Positions 54,452 through 63,784 of a stretch of 64,000 bases of DNA are shown piece by piece. The notes below the pieces were generated by a model. The model had not been told where the DNA came from, did not search any database, and worked only from the letters and a program-made list of their open reading frames with translations. This DNA is from Gracilaria vermiculophylla (taxonomy: Eukaryota > Rhodophyta > Florideophyceae > Gracilariales > Gracilariaceae), in the NCBI GenBank assembly GCA_019155205.2, contig JAHNZQ020000308.1:4281858-4345857 (forward strand). Direction: 5' to 3'. Every line of letters begins with the position of its first letter. Position 1 is the stretch's first letter. Position numbers and translations under genes: made by a program.

Positions 54452-54836
54452 CTTCAGGGGCTGTGGTTGTTTTCATCGACAAGCTGCAGCGCTCTCCGCG
54501 CCACACGAAGGCAGGTGACGGGAGGAATCAAGTGTGTAATCTGGATGTGTATCCGCATTTACCGATAGGCCCCCCCAAACGTGGTGAATTTGACGTATGC
54601 CATAGGTGTTCAGGGAAGCGCTCGTAGACACGAGCACATCTACACTTCAGCTCGTGAAGTTCCATGTGGATTGCAACTGAGTTGGTGCTCAGTTGATTTC
54701 AGCTCACCCGCGTCATGATGAGGTCCGCGAGGAAATCTTTGAGTACAGTAAATATTTTGATGGCATTTGTTCGATATTTCAGTTTTGAAGTGTAAGTTAA
54801 GAATAATAATAATGCTCCATGCTCTCCTCCGTCAGC
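54452..54836. other. intergenic before the permuted tRNA gene
   Basis: No coding gene. An AT-rich TAAGAATAATAATAATG sequence at about 54798-54814 lies ~35-50 bp before the tRNA gene and could help RNA polymerase III start. Confidence 0.35.
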
Positions 54837-54848
54837 GAAGATGATGTC

Positions 54849-54927
54849 AGCTGAGGTTCCGGGTTCGATTCCCGGCGGGCGTACTCATGAGCGCCTGTAG
54901 TCAAATGGTATGATATCAGCCTTCCAA
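54849..54927 (+). tRNA. circularly permuted tRNA-Gly (anticodon UCC)
   Basis: The 3' half lies upstream of the 5' half. 3' half: GCTGA (54850-54854, anticodon stem 3' strand), GGTT variable loop, CCGGG-TTCGATT-CCCGG T arm (54859-54875), CGGGCGT (54876-54882) and discriminator A (54883). After seven bases (CTCATGA) comes the 5' half: GCGCCTG (54891-54897), TA, D arm GTCA-AATGGTA-TGAT (54900-54914), A, TCAGC (54916-54920) and loop CTTCCAA with anticodon TCC (54923-54925). All stems close: acceptor 7 bp with two G-U pairs, D 4 bp, anticodon 5 bp, T 5 bp. The A-box and B-box are intact but in reversed order. The leader TGAT (54842-54845) pairs with the trailer ATCA (54928-54931), as expected for a relaxed bulge-helix-bulge splice structure. 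Confidence 0.88.
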
Positions 54928-54934
54928 ATCAAAC

Positions 54935-54939
54935 TTTTT
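54935..54939 (+). terminator. RNA polymerase III terminator
   Basis: TTTTT eight bases after the end of the 5' half of the permuted tRNA. Its position after the 5' half, not after the 3' half, supports transcription of the permuted order. Confidence 0.7.
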
Positions 54940-55230
54940 AGATTTGGGGCCCCTGATAAGGGGCAAAGCCAGCAATGCTTCACGCAACAGATTAGGATCT
55001 CCCGCTGTGACATTACGAACAGTCTGCGGGGCGGGTTTTTCCATGTGACGTTCTGCCGTAGGCGACAGCGTATGGACGTGTACAGCGAGTCGAGTGTATA
55101 CACATGCAGCATTACGTTTCGGAGCGTTCGTATGACACGCGACGAGGGCTGCGGGCTGCACTGCCGGGGGCGTTTGAATTTGCGCACTGTAAACGGGCAG
55201 CGGCGATCGAGCGCCACAGCTTGGCGTCGA

Positions 55231-55364
55231 GATGCGTTTGGCGCATGTTGCGTTTGGCGCATGTTGCGTTTGGCGCCAAGTTGCGTTTGGCGCCAAGTTG
55301 CGTTTGGCGCCAAGTTGCGTTTGGCGCCAAGTTGCGTTTGGCGCCAAGTTGCGTTTGGCGCCAC
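55231..55364. repeat. tandem array of palindromic E2F-like sites
   Basis: Eight copies of GCGTTTGGCGC. The first two have a 16-bp period and the following six a 17-bp unit, TTGCGTTTGGCGCCAAG. The core TTGGCGCCAA is a perfect palindrome and contains the E2F/DP consensus TTTSSCGC. The array lies about 0.9 kb upstream of the Argonaute ATG. Long minus-strand frames here translate as a repeated AKRNLAPNATWRQTQ-like peptide and are taken as a by-product of the repeat. Confidence 0.75.
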
Positions 55365-56288
55365 GCGCGTACATAGCGCTCAGCCTCTCCGCGAACTCAC
55401 GCTCCGCTGGAGACCGTCCGTACCTTCGCGTGCCGAAAACGAGTATCGCGGCGGCACTGCAAAGCGTCGCCGCCGCTGTGTGAATTTCGGCTGCGGCGCA
55501 GAATCCACCTTCACGCACGCCTCGCTGCTGCGGTTTTCCGCGCAGCCACCGCCGCTCGCCCGAGCGCGCGCTTTTTCTGCAATGTGACGCAACAAACATC
55601 ACTCGCGTCCACTTGGCACGCCGCCGCGTGCACCGCGGCCGCCCCGCCCTCTTACACAGCGCCGCCGCCGCCGCCGCCGCACACTGCGGCGCGCGCCCCT
55701 TATTTTCGCCTCTGCCTCTGCCACCGCAGCCGCCGCCCATGGCGCGCTCCCCACAGCGCGCCACGCGTGCCAGCGCGCGGCGGTGCCGCTGCCGAATCTT
55801 GCGCTCATCCATGCCTCGGCATTTGTCACCGCCATCTCTCCCGCTCACGCGCCGCGATCGCATGCATTCCCCGCCGCATAGCCCCCACTCTGCGTATCAC
55901 ATCACGTCACTGCGCTTTCGCTGTCTGCTACATCGCCACCCCCCTTCCCTCCCTTCGCGCCTGCCCCACGCTCTCGCCTTTTCTGGCTCTTGATCCCGTT
56001 TCGTTGTTGATCCGCCCCTTTTAGTCGATCCCCCGTCCCCCACCCTCCCTCCTGCCCGCCTCGTTTGAGAATTTTTCTCGTTCGTTCATTTGCGTAAACT
56101 CTACTTCCGTTTGCCCTTGTGTCAACCGATCACGTCGTTCTAGTTCAAATTTTCGACTTGTTTCTCAGTCTTTTTCAGCCTTCGTTGTTCCACCAGTCCA
56201 CTCTTCTCAGTCCCTCAGCCCTCTCAGCCCAACCTAATCCACCTTCAGCACCCTCCGCATAGTCACCTAGTCCGTCGCGCTAGTCATC
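55365..56288 (+). promoter_or_regulatory. GC-rich promoter and pyrimidine-rich leader of the Argonaute gene
   Basis: The left part is GC-rich with GCCGCC simple sequence (about 55640-55690). The right part, about 55930-56288, is C/T-rich on the coding strand, like the leader of the cyclin gene. No intron or upstream ATG frame with coding character was recognised. Confidence 0.45.
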
Positions 56289-59054
56289 ATGTCGTACGGT
56301 GCTCCTCCTCGTGGCGGGTTCCACTCGCGCGGCGATCCTCGTTCCGCCCAGCCGCCTGCCCCTGTTCCGCGTCCAACGCAGGCCGAGGTTCTTCGCGATC
56401 TTCGCAACATTGGTGCCGCCACCAGGGCAGGTCGTTTCGGTAAGGAAGGTCGCCCCGTTGATGTCAAAGTCAACTGCTTCCCTGTTGACATCTCAGCCCT
56501 CACCCCTCTAATCACTCACTACGACCTCGTCTTCGAGGAGATCGAGGACGAGTCTTCCTTCGGCGGTCGTGGCGGACGCGGCGGCCGCGGTCGTGGTAGG
56601 GGTCGCGGCCGTGGTCGTGGCCGAGGCGATCGCTCCGGCTCCCAGCCAGAAAGACTGCTCCCCATCGGTATTGCCACCAAGCTCGTCCGCAGCATCGAAC
56701 GAAATTACGCCTTTGATTTCGGCAACTCCAAGATTGCCCACGATGGCCGCAAGAATGCCTACACCGCCTTCAACCCCAGCTGGGACGGCGGCCGGAAGGA
56801 TTTCCACGCCGAGTGGGAGGGAAAGCGCTACAAGGTCATTTTTACCATCGCCAATCAGGTCAACATGAGTGAGCTTTCCGAGTTCATCAATAAGAATGTC
56901 ACCCTCGTTCCACAAGAAGCCATCACCGTCCTGGATATCGCCCTGCGTACCTGTCCGCTCCGTGAGTGGATATACACCGGCAAGACTTTTGCAGTGCAGC
57001 CGCCGTCTGCAGATGTCCAGAATCGTATCGGCAGCGGGTGTGAGGCTTGGGTGTGTTACTATCAGTGCTTCCGTCCGAAAGAAAATGGCATGTTCCTGTC
57101 TTTTGATGTCAACTACAGTGCGTTTTACACTTCCCAGACCGTGTATGACTATGCTATCGAGATTCTTTCTTCAGAAGCACCATTGCAAACTCCATTAAAC
57201 AGACAGAAGATTGCTCAGCTGGAGAACGAGCTTCGTGGGGTTAAAGTCGAGCAGCTCTATATACAAGAATCAGAGCGTAAGCCTCACGTGGTGAAGAGGC
57301 TCACTCAGCAGCCGGCCTCAGAATTAGAGTTTGAGGGTCAGGCATCTCGTGTATCTGTGGCACAGCACTTTGCGGATCTTGGCAGGCCCTTGGATCATGC
57401 AGATATGCCCTGTATAGACATATCAGCGGGTAAGAGCCACACGTACATTCCGCTGGAACTGGCTCGTATCATTCCAGGACAGCGCCGGCGTGCAACGCTC
57501 ACTCGAGAAATGAAGGAACGCATGGCTCACATGGCGGCCCAGGCCCCCATATCTCGTATGGGTCGAATCGCAGACATCCTCAAAGACGTGAATACTGCCA
57601 CGCAAGAATATTTAAATGCCTTTGGCGTTAAGGTCAACATGAATAAGCTAGCTGTCCGTGCCCGAGTCCTGGATCCCCCAAAGGTTATTCTCGGACAAGA
57701 TATTGCCTTGGACCTTTCTACTAACGGGGAGAACGAGTATTCGTGGAGCATGAAAGATCGACAGGTGTTTCAGACTGGAGAGCCGTTACTCGCGTGGGGT
57801 GTTCTGGTCTTGGCCGACGTCCAAAGGTATGACGTTAAGCAATTTGTCTTCGCCGTAATGCACGTGCTTCGTGGATACGGAATGGATGTGAGAGAGCCGA
57901 GAATCAACTACAGCCACACGCCGATGTTAGTCAAGGATATGATTGCTTTGAAACAAGAGGTTGACAATGACGCCAGCACACCGGGTACTTGCCAATTGAT
58001 GATGGTAATCAAGGAGACCACCGCCACCCGAGATTACAACAAGATTAAGAACGTGAGTGATACTTATCTCGGAATACCGTCTCAGTGCGTTGTCTCGAGT
58101 CAAGTGAGACAACCGACATTGCTGTACTGCCTTAATCTCTGCATGAAGATCAATGCAAAACTTGGGGGTGTCACCGCGCGAATTCCCGGAGACAATTTTG
58201 CGTCCCTCGGTGATCGTTTTCTGGTAGTGGGCGCAACTGTTTCACACCCGTCTCACATGGAACAGCCGGGCGATGCGCCATCCGTTGCATCCATGGTCGG
58301 GAGCCTGGACAAAAGATGTGGGCGATTCGGAGGTGCCATCAAACTGCAAGCGCCAACTGCCGAAGGAATCCAGGAATTCGGCTCGTTGCTCACGTCCATC
58401 CTAACACTCTTCCATTCCCATGAAAAGTTTCTTCCGGAAAATATTCTTATTTATAGAAATGGCGTTGCCGATGGCCAATTTGCTCGAGTATTAAGAGTAG
58501 AGCTCGATGAAGCCCGAAAGGCGGCAATTGAATATGGGCGACATCGAGACATCCCTGATTATAACCCAAAGATTACGTTCATCGTAATGCAGCGTGGGCA
58601 TCACATGCGCTTCTTCCCAACGGATGACGGACCGAAGGATATCTCTAGCAACTGTGTCCCGGGAACTGTGATTGACACTGACGTAACGCATCCACAGCAT
58701 TATGACTTTTATCTGATAAGTCATAATGGTATTCAAGGCACGTCTCGACCCATGCGCTATACTGTATTGAAGGATGAAATCGGGTTTGAACCCGATCAAA
58801 TTCAGGGATTGACGTACCGTCTCTGTTATTTGTTCACTAGATGTTCGCGAAGTGTATCAATGGTTCCAGCAGTGTACTATGCCGACTTACTCGCAGTGAG
58901 GGGCAGAGCCTTTCTGGCAGCTCGGAGTTCTGCACGTCTCGAGCTCATTCCAGGACAGCCTTCGCTTCAAAGCGAGGATCCGCTTCCAGCTGGGTTCTCT
59001 TCAGGTGCGCCTGTGCTCCATTCGGATCTGCAGATGCGTTTCTTCTACGTGTAG
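56289..59054 (+). CDS. AGO: Argonaute, two slicer aspartates replaced
   Basis: The guide-RNA-binding core of RNA silencing complexes, 921 aa, single exon. Order: N domain, PAZ (~260-400), MID (~530-640), PIWI (~640-900), and an intact C-terminus (RFFYV). The MID pocket keeps residues for the guide 5' phosphate: YNKIKNVSDTYLG, SQCV and LCMKINAKLGG. In PIWI, GADVTHP of active enzymes is GATVSHP (Thr650 for the first Asp) and YRDG is YRNG (Asn724 for the second Asp). Glu692 and His812 (SHNGIQGTSRP) remain. Slicing is therefore unlikely; guide-directed repression or scaffold function is expected. Residues 92-113 form an RGG/RG run inside an N-domain loop, where many Argonautes carry it before the N domain. 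Confidence 0.95.
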   Translation: MSYGAPPRGGFHSRGDPRSAQPPAPVPRPTQAEVLRDLRNIGAATRAGRFGKEGRPVDVKVNCFPVDISALTPLITHYDLVFEEIEDESSFGGRGGRGGRGRGRGRGRGRGRGDRSGSQPERLLPIGIATKLVRSIERNYAFDFGNSKIAHDGRKNAYTAFNPSWDGGRKDFHAEWEGKRYKVIFTIANQVNMSELSEFINKNVTLVPQEAITVLDIALRTCPLREWIYTGKTFAVQPPSADVQNRIGSGCEAWVCYYQCFRPKENGMFLSFDVNYSAFYTSQTVYDYAIEILSSEAPLQTPLNRQKIAQLENELRGVKVEQLYIQESERKPHVVKRLTQQPASELEFEGQASRVSVAQHFADLGRPLDHADMPCIDISAGKSHTYIPLELARIIPGQRRRATLTREMKERMAHMAAQAPISRMGRIADILKDVNTATQEYLNAFGVKVNMNKLAVRARVLDPPKVILGQDIALDLSTNGENEYSWSMKDRQVFQTGEPLLAWGVLVLADVQRYDVKQFVFAVMHVLRGYGMDVREPRINYSHTPMLVKDMIALKQEVDNDASTPGTCQLMMVIKETTATRDYNKIKNVSDTYLGIPSQCVVSSQVRQPTLLYCLNLCMKINAKLGGVTARIPGDNFASLGDRFLVVGATVSHPSHMEQPGDAPSVASMVGSLDKRCGRFGGAIKLQAPTAEGIQEFGSLLTSILTLFHSHEKFLPENILIYRNGVADGQFARVLRVELDEARKAAIEYGRHRDIPDYNPKITFIVMQRGHHMRFFPTDDGPKDISSNCVPGTVIDTDVTHPQHYDFYLISHNGIQGTSRPMRYTVLKDEIGFEPDQIQGLTYRLCYLFTRCSRSVSMVPAVYYADLLAVRGRAFLAARSSARLELIPGQPSLQSEDPLPAGFSSGAPVLHSDLQMRFFYV

Positions 59055-60835
59055 ACTTTCACAAAGCATTCCGATTAACGAAAGAGATACGCACCAATCT
59101 TTTCAGCAGTTGGGCAGGATGTCATAATTTAGTAATAATGTCCTTCCTTCCTTGCTGCACTTCCCTCTAGATCAGCGAAAGCGGTGGCTTTCTCATCATG
59201 TCCACAGTTGTTCGCCTATGGAGTTCGAAGACTGGTAGGAAAACGACCCATCGTTCAGTTGTGATGCAATGTTATATTCTGACATTGTCGTGCGCTTCTG
59301 AGAAAGATGAAAGCGAGAGACGACAGACACGAGTTGGATCCCTAGACATTATTCGTCTCCCAGTTTTCACAACTTTCAAAAGCGACTGTTATGTCAACTT
59401 TCCCATCGAGAAGCGGCCCAGAAAGACGAGATACATCAAATCCGTTATCTTGTGTTTACATTTTCCATGAATACCTCAAGAAACTGCATGTATGTTCCCA
59501 CCCAGAGAATTAAGATTCAACAACTGTTTCTCATATCAAGGGGATATGCTCAGGCCGCTACATATATGGGCATTCTTCACGCGTCTCTTCCCCTCGTTTT
59601 TCCCGCGTTTGTTGTCTTAAAATGTGAGTCTCGAGCTCGAGTTTGGACATTATTAGACTTGGCCGCAAATCGACGAAGAGATTCTTGCAAAAGTATCCTC
59701 TTGTTTCTGGCCGTAAATCAAAACTCGCTCTCGTCATTTTTGCCCTCGCCTTTTCATGTTACAGTCCACAAAAGGGTTAATGCGCCGCGACTGCCCCACT
59801 CCCACGTCTTGCCATCGCCAAGCTCACCGGACCCAAGCTTTGTCGTCTCCGTTCTCAAAGGCGCACACTGAGCCACCGCGCACCCAAACACCTTTAACAC
59901 CTTACACGCTCCATGCTTAGCGATCCGCATTTGTTACCGCCTCCGTGCACGCCGTACTCTAAATATTTACATTTTTGCAGTCACATGTGGTCTGTAACTG
60001 TCTTCCACATATACACAGAGAAGAAATACTTTGTTGGCTCTGTTTTTGCCATCATTTTGCTTCTATGCAGCTGCTCACTGAACAAAGTCTCTCGTGGCAT
60101 ACTTGAAATCGCTCTTTTTGTTCATCTCTTAGTCTTCACTGGTCACAACCTCTCAAGCAATTCTTTTGTGTTGAAACCGCCCGTTCATATTGCTTTACGC
60201 ATCGATTTTGTTGTTTATATGCCTACCAAGGCGCGCTACACAACCTGAAGCATTTTTGAGCTGTATTTAAAGCGTAAAATTACTTTTGGTGATTTAAGGA
60301 CGCGCATGCAACGACATTGACGGTATCAGGTGTTCTTTTGATACTGCACCGAAAATGTCAAGCCCACAATCTAAGAGTGACAAGAATGTGCTAGTTCGCA
60401 CTGTGGAGGGGAGTGATACGCTAGGAAGTCAAAATTAGAGAGAGACTGGGAGATTGAGTGATAAAAGAAAAGAATGGTGGCGAAGATCGTCGGACGACGG
60501 TGCTGAGAATGTGGTTGGGTAGTGAAGAAGATTAGATTCCAGTAACATTTAATTGGGCGGGGTGATAGTTAGCCACAAAGCAGAAAAAGCGGAAAGTGAG
60601 AAATTGATCTTGCTGAACGAAAGAGCCAGGATGTGCATGATGTGCTAGTTAAAGGTGTCCATCAGCCTTCAGCGGAGTCTAGAGGGCCAGAACGCGCCAG
60701 TTAAACTCGTACTTTAAGACATCCATTTTCGACCTGTGTGGTATAACCAAAGCGGCTAAAAACCAAAGGGTGTTCGTGTGGACGCGTGGCTAGGGAGCGC
60801 GCGGTGGGCTCAACCTAGAAGGTGGGAAAAGGAAA
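59055..60835. other. intergenic
   Basis: No supported gene. Frames at 59450-59870 and 59910-60250 lack motifs and strong starts. Confidence 0.4.
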
Positions 60836-61240
60836 CCTGAGAGGTACGCGGTAGCACAACCNNNNNNNNNNNNNNNNNNNNNNNNNNNNNNNNNNNNNNN
60901 NNNNNNNNNNNNNNNNNNNNNNNNNNNNNNNNNNNNNNNNNNNNNNNNNNNNNNNNNNNNNTATTCCTAAAGGTGGTCTCCGGTATCCGCTGTCGCGAGC
61001 CGGGGGAATTCTGAAAGGGATCCGCAAACACCAAGCGGAGGGGGAGGTTCACTGGGCGGACAATGCTCCTACAGGCGCTGCTATGATGTGACCTGGGGAT
61101 CGGCGGCTTAGAAACCTGCGTGAATAGACAAGAGACTCCAACCGCAAAATGTAGAGGAAGACTCAAGGGTGCTTGTCTTTACTTCCCCAGAGGTGGAGCT
61201 CCACCGGCAGATTAAATATCAAGCCGGGAGCCCGCCTCGG
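60836..61240 (+). repeat. direct repeat, left copy (contains assembly gap)
   Basis: Repeated in the same orientation at 62950-63280 with high but imperfect similarity. Shared landmarks include TATTCCTAAAGGTGGTCTCC, TATCCGCTGTCGCGAGCCGG, ATCGGCGGCTTAGAAACCTG and GACAAGAGACTCCAACC. The pair flanks the inverted repeat, giving the layout of a transposable element. No transposase or reverse transcriptase was found. Confidence 0.7.
60862..60961. other. assembly gap of 100 N
   Basis: A run of exactly 100 N, the conventional unknown-length gap. In the second copy of the repeat the matching interval (62970-63004) is about 35 bp, so the true missing sequence may be short. Confidence 0.9.
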
Positions 61241-61574
61241 CAGTTCGCATTAATGTGCTAATTACCTGCATAAAATATCTAAAATAAATAATAAATTCTA
61301 CCGTACCTCAAGGATACTGTAGCGCACGCGGGCGAGATTATGCACCACGTGGCCCAGCCAATAAACTACAAACCCTCCTTAGGAATATTACACCTTAAGG
61401 CCAAACCACCATATTTCCGTAGGAGCCACTGTACTACAGCCAGGTCTAATGTTTTATAGAGCTTTGACATAATGACTTTCAATTATTATGCTATGCTCTT
61501 CTTTGAATATAGACTGCTTCAAAAATATATTTTAGTGCGACACAAAAGAGCGATTGCAGCCACGAAAAAGTTCG

Positions 61575-62130
61575 GGATTCTTCTCTTGGGAGGGGAGCCA
61601 GCGAACAGAATGCTCTCAAGGCTGACACGATTAAGCCAGGTGTAAGACCGAGTTCAACCATCACGACGGTCGTAGAGAGCTGAAGGATTAGCGATCCACG
61701 AGTGCTTGTATGTGTATCCCCTAGAGGGCGGTGGATCCACGAGAGTGGCGTGACGACCCTCGAATGCAGGCCAGCGGTGATGAGTGCCCGGGACGACACA
61801 AAGCAAAACAAAAAACCCAAAAACGAAAGGGAGTGGGACCACGTGAGTGGGTAGTGACCGACGGGGGCCCTGTGGGGAAAAATAGAAGGCGGTCCTGAGA
61901 CCGACGATGTAGGGAATAAGAGGGGACAGCGAAGAAAATATCCCAATACTGGGGCGAACACACGGCAGTGGTATGATGATATAAAAACACACCTGTGGCG
62001 GTAAAGCTCCTGTTGATACAGGGGGATAAGCGATCCGTACGGGACGTGGCCACACCTCCTTGGAGTGTGATAGCACGCGGCATCGGTAAAGCTCAGAGCC
62101 AGAAACCCGTGTTGTGGGTTGTACCCTGCT
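61575..62130 (-). repeat. inverted repeat, left arm
   Basis: Reverse complement of the arm at 62370-62935 with moderate divergence. Examples are GGATCCACGAGAGTG on this side against CACTCTCGTGGATCC on the other, and the GTGTGATAGCACGC versus GCGTGCTATCACAC pair. Long frames across both arms read as the same non-family peptide (CYHTPRRCG...LYQQEL), a by-product of the repeat. Confidence 0.7.
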
Positions 62131-62369
62131 TGAGGAAGTTGACTGTAGTACAACCCTCCTTGGAATTGGGTCCTTCTCAGGTATATTTTTGGTTTATTTA
62201 ATTGTGCACTCCATCGTGGGTTGACGCCCACTACACGTGGAGATTGGCACAGCACTGCTGGTAATTTCTATATTTTATTTACTAGTTTTGTAGGAAGGTT
62301 AGTAGTTTACTGCAACAGTCTACAGTATATAGCGGCTTGGCGATTTCGCCTTGACACTCAGTAAACTTC

Positions 62370-62935
62370 CTCAAACAGGGTACGACCTGGAACACGGGTT
62401 TCTGGCTCTGAGCGCTACCGCTGCCGCGTGCTATCACACTCCAAGGAGGTGTGGCCGCGTCACGCACGGATCGCTCCTCCCCCTGTATCAACAGGAGCTT
62501 CACCGCCGCAGGCGTGTTTTTATATTATCATATCACTGCCGTGTGCTCGCCCCAGTATTGGGATATTTTCTCCGTTGTCGCCCCTTTTCTTCTACCCCGT
62601 CGGTCTCGCGACCGCCGCCCCCTTTTACCCGCAGGGTTACCGTTGGTCACTGCTAACTTCCGTGGCCCCGCTCCCCATCTTTCGGTTTGTTGTTTTGTTG
62701 GTTGTTGTCGTCCCGTGCATGCGCCATCGCTGGCCTGCGTTCAAGGATCGTCCGATCACTCTCGTGGATCCGCCATCCTCTCGGGGATACACACACACTC
62801 ACTCGTGGATCGCTAATCTTTCAGCTCTCTACGCTCTTCGTGACGGTTGACCTCGGTCTTACACCCGACTTCGTCGTGTCGGCCTTGAGAGCGCTCTGTT
62901 CGCTGGCTGCCCTCCAAGGAGGAAGATTGTGATAC
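62370..62935 (+). repeat. inverted repeat, right arm
   Basis: Partner of 61575-62130. A spacer of about 240 bp separates the arms. A transcript across both could fold into a hairpin of roughly 550 bp. The arm runs directly into the right copy of the direct repeat. Confidence 0.7.
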
Positions 62936-62949
62936 TGTCAGCCCTCCTC

Positions 62950-63280
62950 TCGAGGTAGTAAAGCACAACGTCCGTTAGGAGTTTTTGTTGACTCCAAAGG
63001 CGCGTATTCCTAAAGGTGGTCTCCAGTATCCGCTGTCGCGAGCCGGGGGAATCCTGAAAGGGGTTCCGCAAACACCATGCGGAGCGGGAGGTTCACTTGG
63101 TGGACAATACTTCTACAAGCGCTGCTACGCTGCGACCTGGGAATCGGCGGCTTAGAAACCTGCGTTGATCGACAAGAGACTCCAACCGGAAAAGTAGAAG
63201 AAGACTCAAGGGTGCTTGCCTTTACTTCCGCGAGAGGTGGAACTGAAACGGCCAATTAAGTATCAAGCCTGGAGCGTCCC
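62950..63280 (+). repeat. direct repeat, right copy
   Basis: Same orientation as 60836-61240 and complete, with no gap. Differences from the left copy are mostly single bases, so the copies have been diverging for some time. Confidence 0.7.
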
Positions 63281-63784
63281 CTTCGGCGGCGTGCGCTTCC
63301 ACGCCCTTCAGCATATCATGCGCGGTGCAGACGCGCGACCTCCATGACCGGAACATGGGCCAGTCCAGAGCGGAGAAAGACTCCCTCAAGGCACTTGACG
63401 CTCCGATTCCTCCGAGGATTCTCCTTCGGGGAACACCCGATTCATCGTGTCCGTTCATTGCGTCCCCATGAAGGTGCATCGTCTCCTACTCTTCTCGTCT
63501 GCGCCCCCTTCGGCCTTCACTCCGGCCTTCACTAGATATGAACTTGCGCCCCGCCATGGTGCTCCATACCTCGCCTGTCTTCGGTCGTCCGTCTTCTGCG
63601 CGCATTCCACGATGGGGTCATAACGCGGCTCCCTCCGCGGGCAGGTGTACAACCGCGCGCCGCTCATCAAGTGGCGCTAGATCCCTCATCTCAGATGCTG
63701 CTGTTATGAGTCCTCGACTATGAACCCTTGGTGGAGAGCCTGGCGACCAGCGCGCCCTGTCGGTTTCCAACTCCGTCCCAGGAT
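63281..63784. other. GC-rich sequence next to the repeat complex
   Basis: No supported gene; frames on both strands are short. It may be the leader of the proline-rich frame that follows or part of a larger element. Confidence 0.3.

Noticed and set aside
54891..54960. Conventional intron-containing tRNA reading of the 5' half
   Set aside because: No T arm or 3' acceptor strand follows downstream, and TTTTT would terminate transcription. The matching 3' half lies upstream, so the permuted reading is preferred.
54916..55863. Long minus-strand frame with repeated AKRNLAPNATWRQTQ-like peptide
   Set aside because: It is the translation of the 17-bp E2F-like repeat plus GC-rich flanks, and it overlaps the permuted tRNA. 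A 17-bp unit is not a multiple of three, so a repeating peptide appears in several frames.
61491..62255. Long frame in the inverted repeat as a transposon protein
   Set aside because: The same peptide appears in both arms in several frames and carries no transposase, integrase or reverse transcriptase motif.
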